Below are positions 38,687-45,768 of a DNA stretch of 64,000 nucleotides, piece by piece (position 1 is the stretch's first letter; each line of letters begins with the position of its first letter). The stretch is from a virus. Location: the IMG/VR virus record IMGVR_UViG_3300044609_000960, positions 62,001 through 126,000 of that record, one strand, 5' to 3'. The notes under the pieces are model-generated. The model did not search any database and was not told the origin of the DNA. It was given only the letters and a program-made list of their open reading frames with translations. The position numbers and the translations under genes were made by a program.

Positions 38687-38693
38687 TTTAAAC
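38686..38693 (-). promoter_or_regulatory. GTTTAAAG late-promoter-like element (minus strand)
   Basis: CTTTAAAC on the plus strand reads GTTTAAAG on the minus strand, 32 bases before the ATG at 38654. It lies four bases past the phoH stop codon. Confidence 0.6.
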
Positions 38694-38696
38694 CCC

Positions 38697-39425
38697 TCAA
38701 GTCGGGGAATATAGATCAGAGTACGCGCGGATGACAGACTTGACGAAGTCAGAACGAACAATCTCATTATAGCCAAAGTTAACATGGCCAACAGATTGAT
38801 TAGAACCAAGTCTGCGGAGGGCGTCTGAAAGTCCATCATGGCCGTAGCGGTTAGCAAGGTCACGTTGAACTACGTCACCAAGCAAAGCGATAGACGAATT
38901 ATCACCAAGTCGGGTAAGGATTGTCATTACGGAATGGGTAGTGGCATTTTGCATCTCGTCCGCAATGATCATGCAACGATGTAGAGACCGTCCACGAAGG
39001 TGCTCAATAGGTAAAAACTCAATAATCTTTTTCTCAATAAGATAGTCGGCTTTACCTTTTTGCATAAATACCGCCAAGGAGTCGCGAATCGGCATGATAT
39101 GAGGCGCGATCTTCTCTTCAAGATTACCTGGAAGGAAGCCGAGACCTTGCTCACCTGGAGTGGATACAATGGGTTTTACGTAATAAATCTTCTCGATCTC
39201 ACGTTTTTGAAGTTTTTCGCATGCAGCATGGATTGAAAGTAGTGTCTTTGCTGTGCCTGGTGGTCCGGTGAGGATGGTGAGAGTTTTTGTCTTAAGGTAT
39301 CTCATTGCATCAACCTGCGAAGGATTCATAGGCAATAAAGGCTTATGATCTTCAAATTTAGGATTAGAGGCCTGGATCATTTCACCTTCGGTGATTCTTT
39401 GACGTCGAGAGGATTTTCTTGCCAT
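38697..39425 (-). CDS. phoH: PhoH-like P-loop ATPase
   Basis: A protein of 242 residues from the ATG at 39425 (MARKSSRRQR). The frame extends to an ATG at 39482, but that would place a strong inverted repeat in the first codons and give an N-terminus unlike other PhoH proteins. The Walker A GPPGTAKT lies near residues 54-61 and the Walker B IIADEMQNA near 155. GLGFLPGNLEEKI between them and LLGDVVQRDL after them are PhoH signatures. PhoH is a putative RNA-associated ATPase widespread in marine phages and sometimes linked to phosphate stress; its exact role in infection is not settled. The gene sits among virion genes and is transcribed on the minus strand. Confidence 0.9.
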   Translation of the reverse strand: MARKSSRRQRITEGEMIQASNPKFEDHKPLLPMNPSQVDAMRYLKTKTLTILTGPPGTAKTLLSIHAACEKLQKREIEKIYYVKPIVSTPGEQGLGFLPGNLEEKIAPHIMPIRDSLAVFMQKGKADYLIEKKIIEFLPIEHLRGRSLHRCMIIADEMQNATTHSVMTILTRLGDNSSIALLGDVVQRDLANRYGHDGLSDALRRLGSNQSVGHVNFGYNEIVRSDFVKSVIRAYSDLYSPT

Positions 39426-39464
39426 GAGGAGATTGTAAATCTTCTGATACGAAAAAAGACCCAA

Positions 39465-39480
39465 GGAGATAAATATCTCC
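39465..39480 (-). other. Inverted repeat in the phoH leader
   Basis: GGAGATA and TATCTCC flank two bases in a 16-base perfect inverted repeat. In RNA this gives a 6-bp stem with a four-base loop. It lies between the two possible phoH starts (39482 and 39425), so it is more likely a leader structure than coding sequence. Confidence 0.4.
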
Positions 39481-39539
39481 ATTGAGTCTCATGATCTGTA
39501 TGTCTTAGGGGACATAGAATGTCTTCGTATCCTGACAAT

Positions 39540-39547
39540 CTTTAAAC
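39540..39547 (-). promoter_or_regulatory. GTTTAAAG late-promoter-like element (minus strand)
   Basis: It reads GTTTAAAG on the minus strand, overlapping the gap after the 115-aa gene stop and lying upstream of phoH. The distance to the preferred phoH start at 39425 is long (about 115 bases); to the alternative ATG at 39482 it is 58. Confidence 0.5.
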
Positions 39548-39550
39548 TTA

Positions 39551-39898
39551 TCAGACAACTCTTACTTTAAGAACGCTACCAGTTCTATAAAGTCCGCCAA
39601 TAGGAACCGGTATAGTTGCTGCTGCGGCCGCTGTGTCATCTGCAAATTCTCTTAGACCTGTAAAATTAATACGGTTAAAGGCGACAGGAATGGTTGATCT
39701 ATCACCGAATCTTCTTACTACCCCCGTGCTATCTGCATAATAAACTTCATCAAGTACCTCGTTGAGGAACAACTCTCCTCTGTAGAGGCTTGAGGAGTCA
39801 TTGTCATGTTCATCTTGAAGATACGCCTCATCATGAGTAGCATCTGAAGTAAATCTAACTCCCCAACGATGATAAGGAGGTTGTGGCGTTGCAGGCAT
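39551..39898 (-). CDS. Small fibre-associated-like protein, 115 aa
   Basis: An AGGA Shine-Dalgarno sequence precedes the ATG at 39898. The protein has a central GELFLNEVLDEVYYADSTGVVRRFG segment (key residues GELFLNE and YYADSTG). This is the same style of module as GELCINVADGRIWAGD in the 185-aa protein at 55865, often found at the start of fibre or tropism proteins. The C-terminus VPIGGLYRTGSVLKVRV is a closing motif I associate with small cyanophage structural proteins. It is likely a virion component. It is preceded by its own octamer at 39929. Confidence 0.65.
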   Translation of the reverse strand: MPATPQPPYHRWGVRFTSDATHDEAYLQDEHDNDSSSLYRGELFLNEVLDEVYYADSTGVVRRFGDRSTIPVAFNRINFTGLREFADDTAAAAATIPVPIGGLYRTGSVLKVRVV

Positions 39899-39928
39899 AT
39901 TCCTACTCGGGTTTCTAGTTATATTAAC

Positions 39929-39936
39929 CTTTAAAC
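39929..39936 (-). promoter_or_regulatory. GTTTAAAG late-promoter-like element (minus strand)
   Basis: It reads GTTTAAAG on the minus strand, 31 bases before the ATG at 39898, in the 144-base divergent gap before the kinase gene. Confidence 0.6.
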
Positions 39937-39961
39937 TCCAGAGTTTTTTGCTCTAGTCAAA

Positions 39962-39990
39962 AGTAACAGTAACTTTTTAACTGTTACTGT
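39962..39990. promoter_or_regulatory. Operator-like inverted repeat
   Basis: AGTAACAGT (39962-39970) and ACTGTTACT (39980-39988) form a perfect 9-base inverted repeat around a nine-base spacer. A second register, ACAGTAAC (39966-39973) with GTTACTGT (39983-39990), also pairs. It overlaps the putative -35 of the kinase promoter. It lacks a T-tract in the plus direction, so it looks more like a repressor or activator site than a terminator. Confidence 0.4.
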
Positions 39991-40013
39991 CAACGCACGT
40001 ATATTTCTATGAT
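39984..40013 (+). promoter_or_regulatory. Sigma70-like promoter for the nucleotide kinase
   Basis: A -35-like TTACTG (39984-39989) and a -10-like TATGAT (40008-40013) are separated by 18 bases. They end 30 bases before the ATG at 40043. No GTTTAAAG octamer precedes this gene on its strand, in contrast to its late neighbours. Confidence 0.4.
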
Positions 40014-40042
40014 AGAATACTAAGGAATATATCGAGAAACCA

Positions 40043-40612
40043 ATGCCCTCTTATCCTAAAACAATCGTGGTCCTTGGAGCAGATCGAGTCGGAAAATCCA
40101 CTACTGTAGAAAACACATATAAAGATCTTGTAGAAAAGGATATCTGTGTCCGTTCTCTCCATTTCTCTGGTCCTCAGCCACACCATCATAGCCCCATTCA
40201 ACAATACCTTGATCCCTTCCAAGCAGCATTGGAAGAAAAAGCCCAGGTTGTTCTCTGTGATCGTGGATTTTCCGAAGTTTGTTTTTATGAGAAATTCCGA
40301 CGTCACATCGATATCTCTGAAGAATGGGCCAATAGCGCAGAATCATTCTTCGCCTCTTATAGCTCACTGATCAAAGTATTTTTGATTGAAAGGGACTGGG
40401 AATGGAGCCTCCCATTGCACATCATCGAGATCAATGAGTTATATCCTGGTTGCTCTGATTACTTTATGAATATGCAACTTCAAGCCCGAGAAAAAGAGCA
40501 TGAGGAATACTATGAATATATGAAAGACTATCTCACATACCGTTCTCTTCTTTCTGACATCACTATTCTCTCCCCGCCTGACAAGTCTTTCTCTTTGGCC
40601 GACGTAGTTTAA
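40043..40612 (+). CDS. Deoxynucleoside-monophosphate (thymidylate-type) kinase, 189 aa
   Basis: A P-loop GADRVGKST lies at residues 12-20, followed by a small phage-type kinase fold. VVLCDRGFSEVCFYE (about 69-83) supplies the DR motif expected at the substrate or Mg site, and VFLIERDWEW lies near 113-122. A helical LID-like segment rich in Glu/Tyr (about 150-165) follows. Thymidylate or deoxynucleotide monophosphate kinases supply dNTP precursors for phage DNA synthesis, acting in the cytoplasm. Exact base specificity cannot be read from the sequence. The gene is flanked by virion genes but has a different promoter style, consistent with earlier expression. Confidence 0.7.
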   Translation: MPSYPKTIVVLGADRVGKSTTVENTYKDLVEKDICVRSLHFSGPQPHHHSPIQQYLDPFQAALEEKAQVVLCDRGFSEVCFYEKFRRHIDISEEWANSAESFFASYSSLIKVFLIERDWEWSLPLHIIEINELYPGCSDYFMNMQLQAREKEHEEYYEYMKDYLTYRSLLSDITILSPPDKSFSLADVV

Positions 40613-40614
40613 AG
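40607..40614 (+). promoter_or_regulatory. GTTTAAAG late-promoter-like element
   Basis: An exact octamer overlapping the stop codon of the kinase gene, 33 bases before the ATG at 40647. It would start a late transcript covering the hub operon 40647-45068. Confidence 0.6.
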
Positions 40615-40646
40615 ATTATTGAATAGATATAGGAACTATTACCCCT

Positions 40647-41369
40647 ATGGCAACCGTATTTAACACCGGTCTTCACCGTAAGATCGGCATGGAGTTTGAA
40701 TATAAAATCTCCTTTCAAGAGTTTCTAACCGAAGCTATCGGTTCGAGTCTCGTATCTTCGTATAGCGCAGGATCAAATACTCCTACTGCTCGTACTACTG
40801 CTAAAAATGCCTTCGTGGCTTGTGGCCCTAGCATGGGTTTTGAGGCCAAGAAGTTTGCCTATGCGACCCTAGAACTTGTTGTAGGCGCTCTTGCAGCCAA
40901 TGCAAACGTCCCTGCTGCTGATAAAACTGCACTCAACGACCAATTAGTTAACATCACTCGTTATGTTGGTATTACAGGCGATGGTGATTTCCATTTCATG
41001 GTAGCCACCTTCAACCTCGCTGAGACCATCTCTTCGATCATTGCTGAAGTAGTCCCTGCTCCTCAGGCCCCTGTGGGAACAATTGTGACTCTTGAGCTTC
41101 TTGATGGAGGAAGTGGATACACTGATACTCTGGACGGAACGGCAGATGGCGAGATTACCGTAGCATTCAATTCTACTGAATCCACCAACCCCGCTGGTTA
41201 TACTGCCGGTGCGGGAACAGTGTCTATTGCTACTGGTGAAGTAATCACAATCGATGCTATTACTAATGGCGGAGCCGGATTCAAAGTTGATCAGATTGTT
41301 TCAATCACATCTGCCGGAGCGGATAATGGCGATACGCTTGCAATGGCTATTGTAACCTCTGTATCTTGA
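40647..41369 (+). CDS. Virion structural protein, 240 aa
   Basis: Residues about 1-140 are an alpha/beta region with an Ala-rich segment (ATLELVVGALAANANVPAADKTALNDQ; key residues ALNDQ) and a GDGDFHFMVATFNLAE pattern. Residues about 147-240 carry two divergent GGSGY-type repeats: LLDGGSGYTDTLDG, and AITNGGAGFKVDQIVSI then NGDTLAMAIV. Such repeats recur in the giant fibre and in the 587-aa protein. It is the first gene of the operon that encodes the baseplate hub, so a tail-tube, hub-partner or decoration role is possible. I cannot decide between them. Confidence 0.6.
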   Translation: MATVFNTGLHRKIGMEFEYKISFQEFLTEAIGSSLVSSYSAGSNTPTARTTAKNAFVACGPSMGFEAKKFAYATLELVVGALAANANVPAADKTALNDQLVNITRYVGITGDGDFHFMVATFNLAETISSIIAEVVPAPQAPVGTIVTLELLDGGSGYTDTLDGTADGEITVAFNSTESTNPAGYTAGAGTVSIATGEVITIDAITNGGAGFKVDQIVSITSAGADNGDTLAMAIVTSVS

Positions 41370-41382
41370 TCCCAGGTAAGAT

Positions 41383-44300
41383 GTGTCTAGTCTCTATCGT
41401 TGCCGAACTAGAGTAGCATATAAGCCTTTCAAATCAGAGAGGCTTATTGTCTTTGAGGAAAGACAAATTCAAGATCTAAGTGTTAAACTTAAATGGAATA
41501 ACACATTTTCCTCAATGAACTCCCAAGGTGGTGAGTCGGCTAGCGCATATACCTCTGGAATTAGTCAGTCAACTTGCCAGGTCACCCTTTCAGATCCTTA
41601 TCTGACCGGGGCGGCTTGGCCTGCGTTATTTGATGCAGCATCGATGTACTCGGCATCAAATACCGCTCAAACAAACAATATTTTGCTTCGTCCCTGTGAA
41701 GAAGGCCAAGATCCAATAAGAGACAAGTGCTTTCCTTACGCGTCCATCGATGACAGAGAACTAATTAACTCCGATGGGACATCAAGGCCATTGACGGACA
41801 CTCTGGCCCATCTTGTCATATCTTTCTGGTATGAGGTGGGAGGAACGTCTTTTGGTACAGATTATTACTTCAGAGTGAATAGGATATCAGTGTCTCATGG
41901 CGCAAATTTTCCCTCGGTTACTCTTGCGGGTGTAGAACCAAAAGCTCTAGTCTTCAACCAAAATCTTATCAATGTTAAGTTTGATGAGGGGATGACAGTT
42001 GAAGAGGCGTTAAAAAAGATCGCCGAAGAGAGCGGATATAAAGCAAGTTTCTGTGTCCCTCCTACCGAATCCCAATCTAAGCCATACATCCTCCCACGCT
42101 CAATTATATACAAAGGCGTAACTCCAGACGAGGCAATGAAAAAGCTCATTGGAGCTACGGGTGGATCGATGCTATCTCTCCCTGTCAAGGAATATGGTAA
42201 TAGGGTGAGCGTTTGCTCTCGTGGTGAAATTACTCAGAGTTGCACGGTATTTTATCTCGGTAAAGGGCTCTATGAAAGCTATGAGATTAATGGTGAGCCT
42301 CCTACCACTTTTGCACAAAGAAATTCACAGACAGGAGCAACAATTAATGAGGCCGATCCATATGTCTCTGCAAGTTTCTCCGCTGATAAATACTCCCTCA
42401 AAGAGGTCATAAAACAAAAAAGAATCAAGGCCCTCCAGAATGTAAACAAAGTCACCTTCCAAGGACTTTTCGAACCCTGCGAAAAGAGATGCCAAGGTCC
42501 ATTATCGACTGGGTACGGATGGAAGGGTGTAGGACCTACAGTAGAAAATAAAAAATATACCCAAACAAATCTATATGGCATAGCGCCTAGTGGCACGAAG
42601 TCAATCTCCTATCTCCCAGGCAAGGTGCAAAGTGCCTCTGGGGATGAGGGGAAGGTTGTCATAAAGACAGAGTTCTGGTTACAAATTTGCAAAGAGGATG
42701 CCTCGGAAAAATGCTTTGGGCGTTACATCTTCCAAGAATCCACCAATCTTTCTGAGGTAAAGGTTAAGAATGGCGATGAGGTGAAGGTGTCTCAGCAAAT
42801 TGGCTCATCTACCTCCGATAAAAAAGAGTTGGTAAGATTTTATATCCTTGGCCATGGGACAGATTTTGTAACAATTGACCCACAACTTGTTTGGAATTGG
42901 GCTTCTCCGGCAGAGACCGCTGCTGACTTCCAAGATAAAAACGCTCCTTCATCCCCTAATCAACAATCTAATCCACCATCGACTGCTAATGGGGATAATT
43001 TAATCGGTCGAGTTGGTAGCACTGGTAGATCAACGGGTCCGCACCTCCATGCAGAATGGGAAGATAAAAGACCCATTACAGCTGCTCAAGTATTTAAATA
43101 TGTTAGATTCGGCGGAGGCAATCCTCAAGTAAGTTCTACGTATCGTTCTGCAAGTAGACCGAACCATAATGGGGTTGATATAGAAGCAGATTTAGGTACT
43201 CCGTTATATATCCAAGGAGGCGCGGGTGGTCTTAATAAGCAAGAAGGATATAGTGGTGGATTTGGAAATAATGTTTTAATTTCTACGCCAGAAGGCAATA
43301 TGCTTTTAGCCCATTTACAAGATAAAAGTATTCCTTCCAACCTCCCCGGTCTTACAAGTTCCGACTCTGCCGGTAATGTAAGTCCAACCATCTCCACAGC
43401 AGCATCAAATAAAGCCCTCACTGTAGAAACATCATTTAAAGGCGTACCTAGGGCCCTGCGGATCACTCCTGGTAGAACCATCTTGTCTTTTATCACAGAC
43501 TATGATAAATGGGTGGAGAATGGTGGGCCTAGGGGCGAAGACCCTTCAACCGATCCAGGCGTATGGTTACCAAGTCGATTTAGGAATTGGTTTGTTAATG
43601 AGGTTGAATTTGTCTGGAGACAAGGGGATCTTAGGGTGAATGTTGAGGCATCTAGTCCTTGGGGTAATAGTATAATTTCCGCACCTACCTTCCCAGAGTA
43701 TCTCCAAGGGCAGCAAAGCGCAGGAGAATTTGAAATAACCAAAGACTACTATGGATATATCCGCTCAATAGGGGACTTATGTTTTCCGATTAAGAAATCT
43801 GATACCGGAGAATTGACTAACTCATGCAAAGAGTTATGCAAAGAAGCCCAAGAGTTCTATAAGCAATTTGGTAGTGGTGAAGGAACAACCACTGATCCTG
43901 GCTCAGGTGCCGGGGCTGGTTCTCAGACAGGATTCCCTGTGGGTAAATGTCAATATACTGGTACTTCTTACGACCAAAGTAAAGTAAATAAGATTATTAA
44001 CGCAGCATATGCTGGTGGTATTAGGACCAATATTGGTCTTGCTGGAGTGGTTGCAAATGCAATCTGGGAATCTCGCCTAGATCCTAAAGCCCGCGGAGAT
44101 AACGGAGATGCCTGGGGTATTTTCCAATGGAACTCTAGAAGACCTGGGCTTATTGCTTATGCTAATAGTGTGGGTGGAAGTCCAGATAACTTTGATGTAC
44201 AAATGGGATATTTTGTAAAAGAACTTAAGGGATCAGAGTCTGCTACAATCCCAGCAGTGAACGGAGCCTCTACTCTTGCCGAAGCTACCAGACAATTTGA

Positions 44301-44391
44301 ACGAGTCTTTGAAAGAGCTGGAGTCCCACGTATCGAAGAACGTATTAAAATAGCCGAACAAATCTTCCCTAGTTTTAACTGTTCGAGATGA
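41383..44391 (+). CDS. Baseplate hub protein with permuted M23 endopeptidase and tail lysozyme domains, 1002 aa
   Basis: The start is GTG at 41383 with AGG about 8 bases upstream. Residues about 1-300 resemble a hub (gp27 / late control D) framework, including a VEEALKKIAEESGYKASF helix near 205-225. Residues about 535-650 carry M23 metallopeptidase elements in unusual order: GPHLHAEW first (His554, His556), then HNGVDIE (His595, Asp599) and LLAHLQ (His644). Residues about 870-1000 match a phage tail lysozyme: VANAIWESRLDP with candidate catalytic Glu896, then DAWGIFQWNSRR. The protein would sit at the tail tip and open peptidoglycan during injection, cutting both peptide and glycan bonds. 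A Gly/Ser/Thr linker joins the last domain. Confidence 0.8.
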   Translation: MSSLYRCRTRVAYKPFKSERLIVFEERQIQDLSVKLKWNNTFSSMNSQGGESASAYTSGISQSTCQVTLSDPYLTGAAWPALFDAASMYSASNTAQTNNILLRPCEEGQDPIRDKCFPYASIDDRELINSDGTSRPLTDTLAHLVISFWYEVGGTSFGTDYYFRVNRISVSHGANFPSVTLAGVEPKALVFNQNLINVKFDEGMTVEEALKKIAEESGYKASFCVPPTESQSKPYILPRSIIYKGVTPDEAMKKLIGATGGSMLSLPVKEYGNRVSVCSRGEITQSCTVFYLGKGLYESYEINGEPPTTFAQRNSQTGATINEADPYVSASFSADKYSLKEVIKQKRIKALQNVNKVTFQGLFEPCEKRCQGPLSTGYGWKGVGPTVENKKYTQTNLYGIAPSGTKSISYLPGKVQSASGDEGKVVIKTEFWLQICKEDASEKCFGRYIFQESTNLSEVKVKNGDEVKVSQQIGSSTSDKKELVRFYILGHGTDFVTIDPQLVWNWASPAETAADFQDKNAPSSPNQQSNPPSTANGDNLIGRVGSTGRSTGPHLHAEWEDKRPITAAQVFKYVRFGGGNPQVSSTYRSASRPNHNGVDIEADLGTPLYIQGGAGGLNKQEGYSGGFGNNVLISTPEGNMLLAHLQDKSIPSNLPGLTSSDSAGNVSPTISTAASNKALTVETSFKGVPRALRITPGRTILSFITDYDKWVENGGPRGEDPSTDPGVWLPSRFRNWFVNEVEFVWRQGDLRVNVEASSPWGNSIISAPTFPEYLQGQQSAGEFEITKDYYGYIRSIGDLCFPIKKSDTGELTNSCKELCKEAQEFYKQFGSGEGTTTDPGSGAGAGSQTGFPVGKCQYTGTSYDQSKVNKIINAAYAGGIRTNIGLAGVVANAIWESRLDPKARGDNGDAWGIFQWNSRRPGLIAYANSVGGSPDNFDVQMGYFVKELKGSESATIPAVNGASTLAEATRQFERVFERAGVPRIEERIKIAEQIFPSFNCSR

Positions 44392-45068
44392 TACCAAAGG
44401 TAATTGCAAGTGGGATAATGGCCGCGGTATTAAACTCGGCTAAAAAGGAACTTCTTGAGACCGCAAAATCTCAAATCATAAAATCTCAAAAGGAAGCATT
44501 ACGTAAAGACCTACTTGCTAAAGTCACTGCCCAATACACCAAGGAAGCAGAACATAACTTCACCCAATATATCCAGGCCCTCGAATCTGCTAATGTTGAG
44601 ATTAGTTTTGAAGGGAAGCCAGGACAGGCTTTTATTAATAAGGCACAGTCAGCAGTAAATGAACTTGAGAGTTATTTAGATAATCAAAATCCAGACGGGG
44701 CTGTGATACAATTCTTAAAAAAACGATATGGGGAAGAGGGAATTAATATTATCACCGGGAGACTTTACGCGGGGCATTATGTCGGCAAGAAGTCACAAGG
44801 GGTTTATGAAGTTGCGAATAAGATGGGATATGCTGCCCCAGTAGATAAAAGAAAACCTTGGTTGTCTAGCGAGAAGACAACTCAAGGTCTGGAGGATATG
44901 TTGGCAAATGCTGCTAAGGAGATTTTTGAATTAACTTTTGAAGACTTGGATCTATCTTCGGATATTGCTCTGTTAAAATTTTCTGGACAGGGATTCAAAC
45001 CACCTCAAAAAATATCAAATAAACCACCAAAAGGTAAATCTAGTCCTAAGAAGAAAAAGAAAAAATAA
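44388..45068 (+). CDS. Lys-tailed protein of unknown function, 226 aa
   Basis: It overlaps the hub stop by four bases (ATGA), so it is translationally coupled to it. The N-terminal 90 residues are strongly helical and charged (AKKELLETAKSQIIKSQKEALRK; key residues KELLETAKSQ). A middle domain contains GRLYAGHYVGKKSQGVYEVANKMGY, and the C-terminal 25 residues are Pro/Lys-rich ending in six Lys codons. No membrane segment is seen. Coupling to the hub suggests a baseplate or tail-tip partner or chaperone. The poly-Lys tail could bind nucleic acid or the cell envelope. Function is not established. Confidence 0.6.
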   Translation: MIPKVIASGIMAAVLNSAKKELLETAKSQIIKSQKEALRKDLLAKVTAQYTKEAEHNFTQYIQALESANVEISFEGKPGQAFINKAQSAVNELESYLDNQNPDGAVIQFLKKRYGEEGINIITGRLYAGHYVGKKSQGVYEVANKMGYAAPVDKRKPWLSSEKTTQGLEDMLANAAKEIFELTFEDLDLSSDIALLKFSGQGFKPPQKISNKPPKGKSSPKKKKKK

Positions 45069-45069
45069 C

Positions 45070-45768
45070 CTAACCATAATACTTAGCACCTTTGGCTAAA
45101 TTAGCCTTAGCACTTAAGGCTTGAAGTTGAGCATTCATTGCGTGATAATCAAACCAACTCTCAGCAAGGGTTGTGTCTTTAAAGTAACATTTAGTTCCTC
45201 TACAATGTACATCAATCCGTTCCAAATCTATCTTTTCTTCCCTACACCATTCTTCGACTAAGTTTTTAAATGGATAGGTGTGGTCGATATGGAACTCACC
45301 TGAGTTAATGAATTCACCACTCATCGCGCATTTTAATGGTTTTCTTTTGAGTTGGCGATTTACACTGAGTCTAAATGTTTTAATTTGAGGCTCGATGATT
45401 TGTCTCATCGCTATAAGTGCCTCTTTTTTATTTTGCTTATATTCGGGGATAGCTATTGCCCTAGGGAAAAGTTCATCAGTGACTTTACCTTTCCCCAGCC
45501 AAATTTCCCTCTTAGACCTAGAGGTAATCATCACAATTCCTCTGACGGCCTTACCTTGAAACTTCTTATTGCGTATCTTGTACTTTACCTCGCCACGATC
45601 TTTAATCGCCTTCCATTTAGGAATCAGATCAATAACCTCATCAAGGAAATCCTTATCTGTTCCTTTTACAAAGTAGTTAGATTCTGTTCCATAGACAACT
45701 TCTGTCCACTTTTTTTCGAACCCTCCCTTCGTGTATTCGTTTCCTTGGATGGATATGACGCGTCGCAT
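45070..45768 (-). CDS. DUF3223 (DCL-like) domain protein with HNH-like C-terminus, 232 aa
   Basis: Residues about 10-95 resemble DUF3223: YFVKGTDKDFLDEVIDLIPKW, then GEVKYKIRNKKFQGKAVRGIVM (key residues KKFQGK). This module is known from plant DCL proteins, Pol IV/V tails and some phage proteins. The C-terminal part has CAMSGEFINSGEFHIDHTYP (His-Ile-Asp-His) and later DYHAMNAQLQALSAKANLAKG, an HNH-like layout with one CxxSG start. It could be a nuclease or an RNA-binding protein; neither is proven. Its first 34 codons overlap the sigma factor gene in another frame. It ends one base from the convergent Lys-tailed gene, with no terminator visible. Confidence 0.65.
   Translation of the reverse strand: MRRVISIQGNEYTKGGFEKKWTEVVYGTESNYFVKGTDKDFLDEVIDLIPKWKAIKDRGEVKYKIRNKKFQGKAVRGIVMITSRSKREIWLGKGKVTDELFPRAIAIPEYKQNKKEALIAMRQIIEPQIKTFRLSVNRQLKRKPLKCAMSGEFINSGEFHIDHTYPFKNLVEEWCREEKIDLERIDVHCRGTKCYFKDTTLAESWFDYHAMNAQLQALSAKANLAKGAKYYG

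Noticed and set aside
39962-39990. Intrinsic terminator for the gene pair around 39900-40040
   Set aside because: The dyad is not followed by a T-tract in the plus direction, has a large loop and overlaps a promoter-like sequence. An operator is more likely.
40007-40367. Two minus-strand open frames
   Set aside because: Both are antisense to the kinase P-loop region and have no supporting features.
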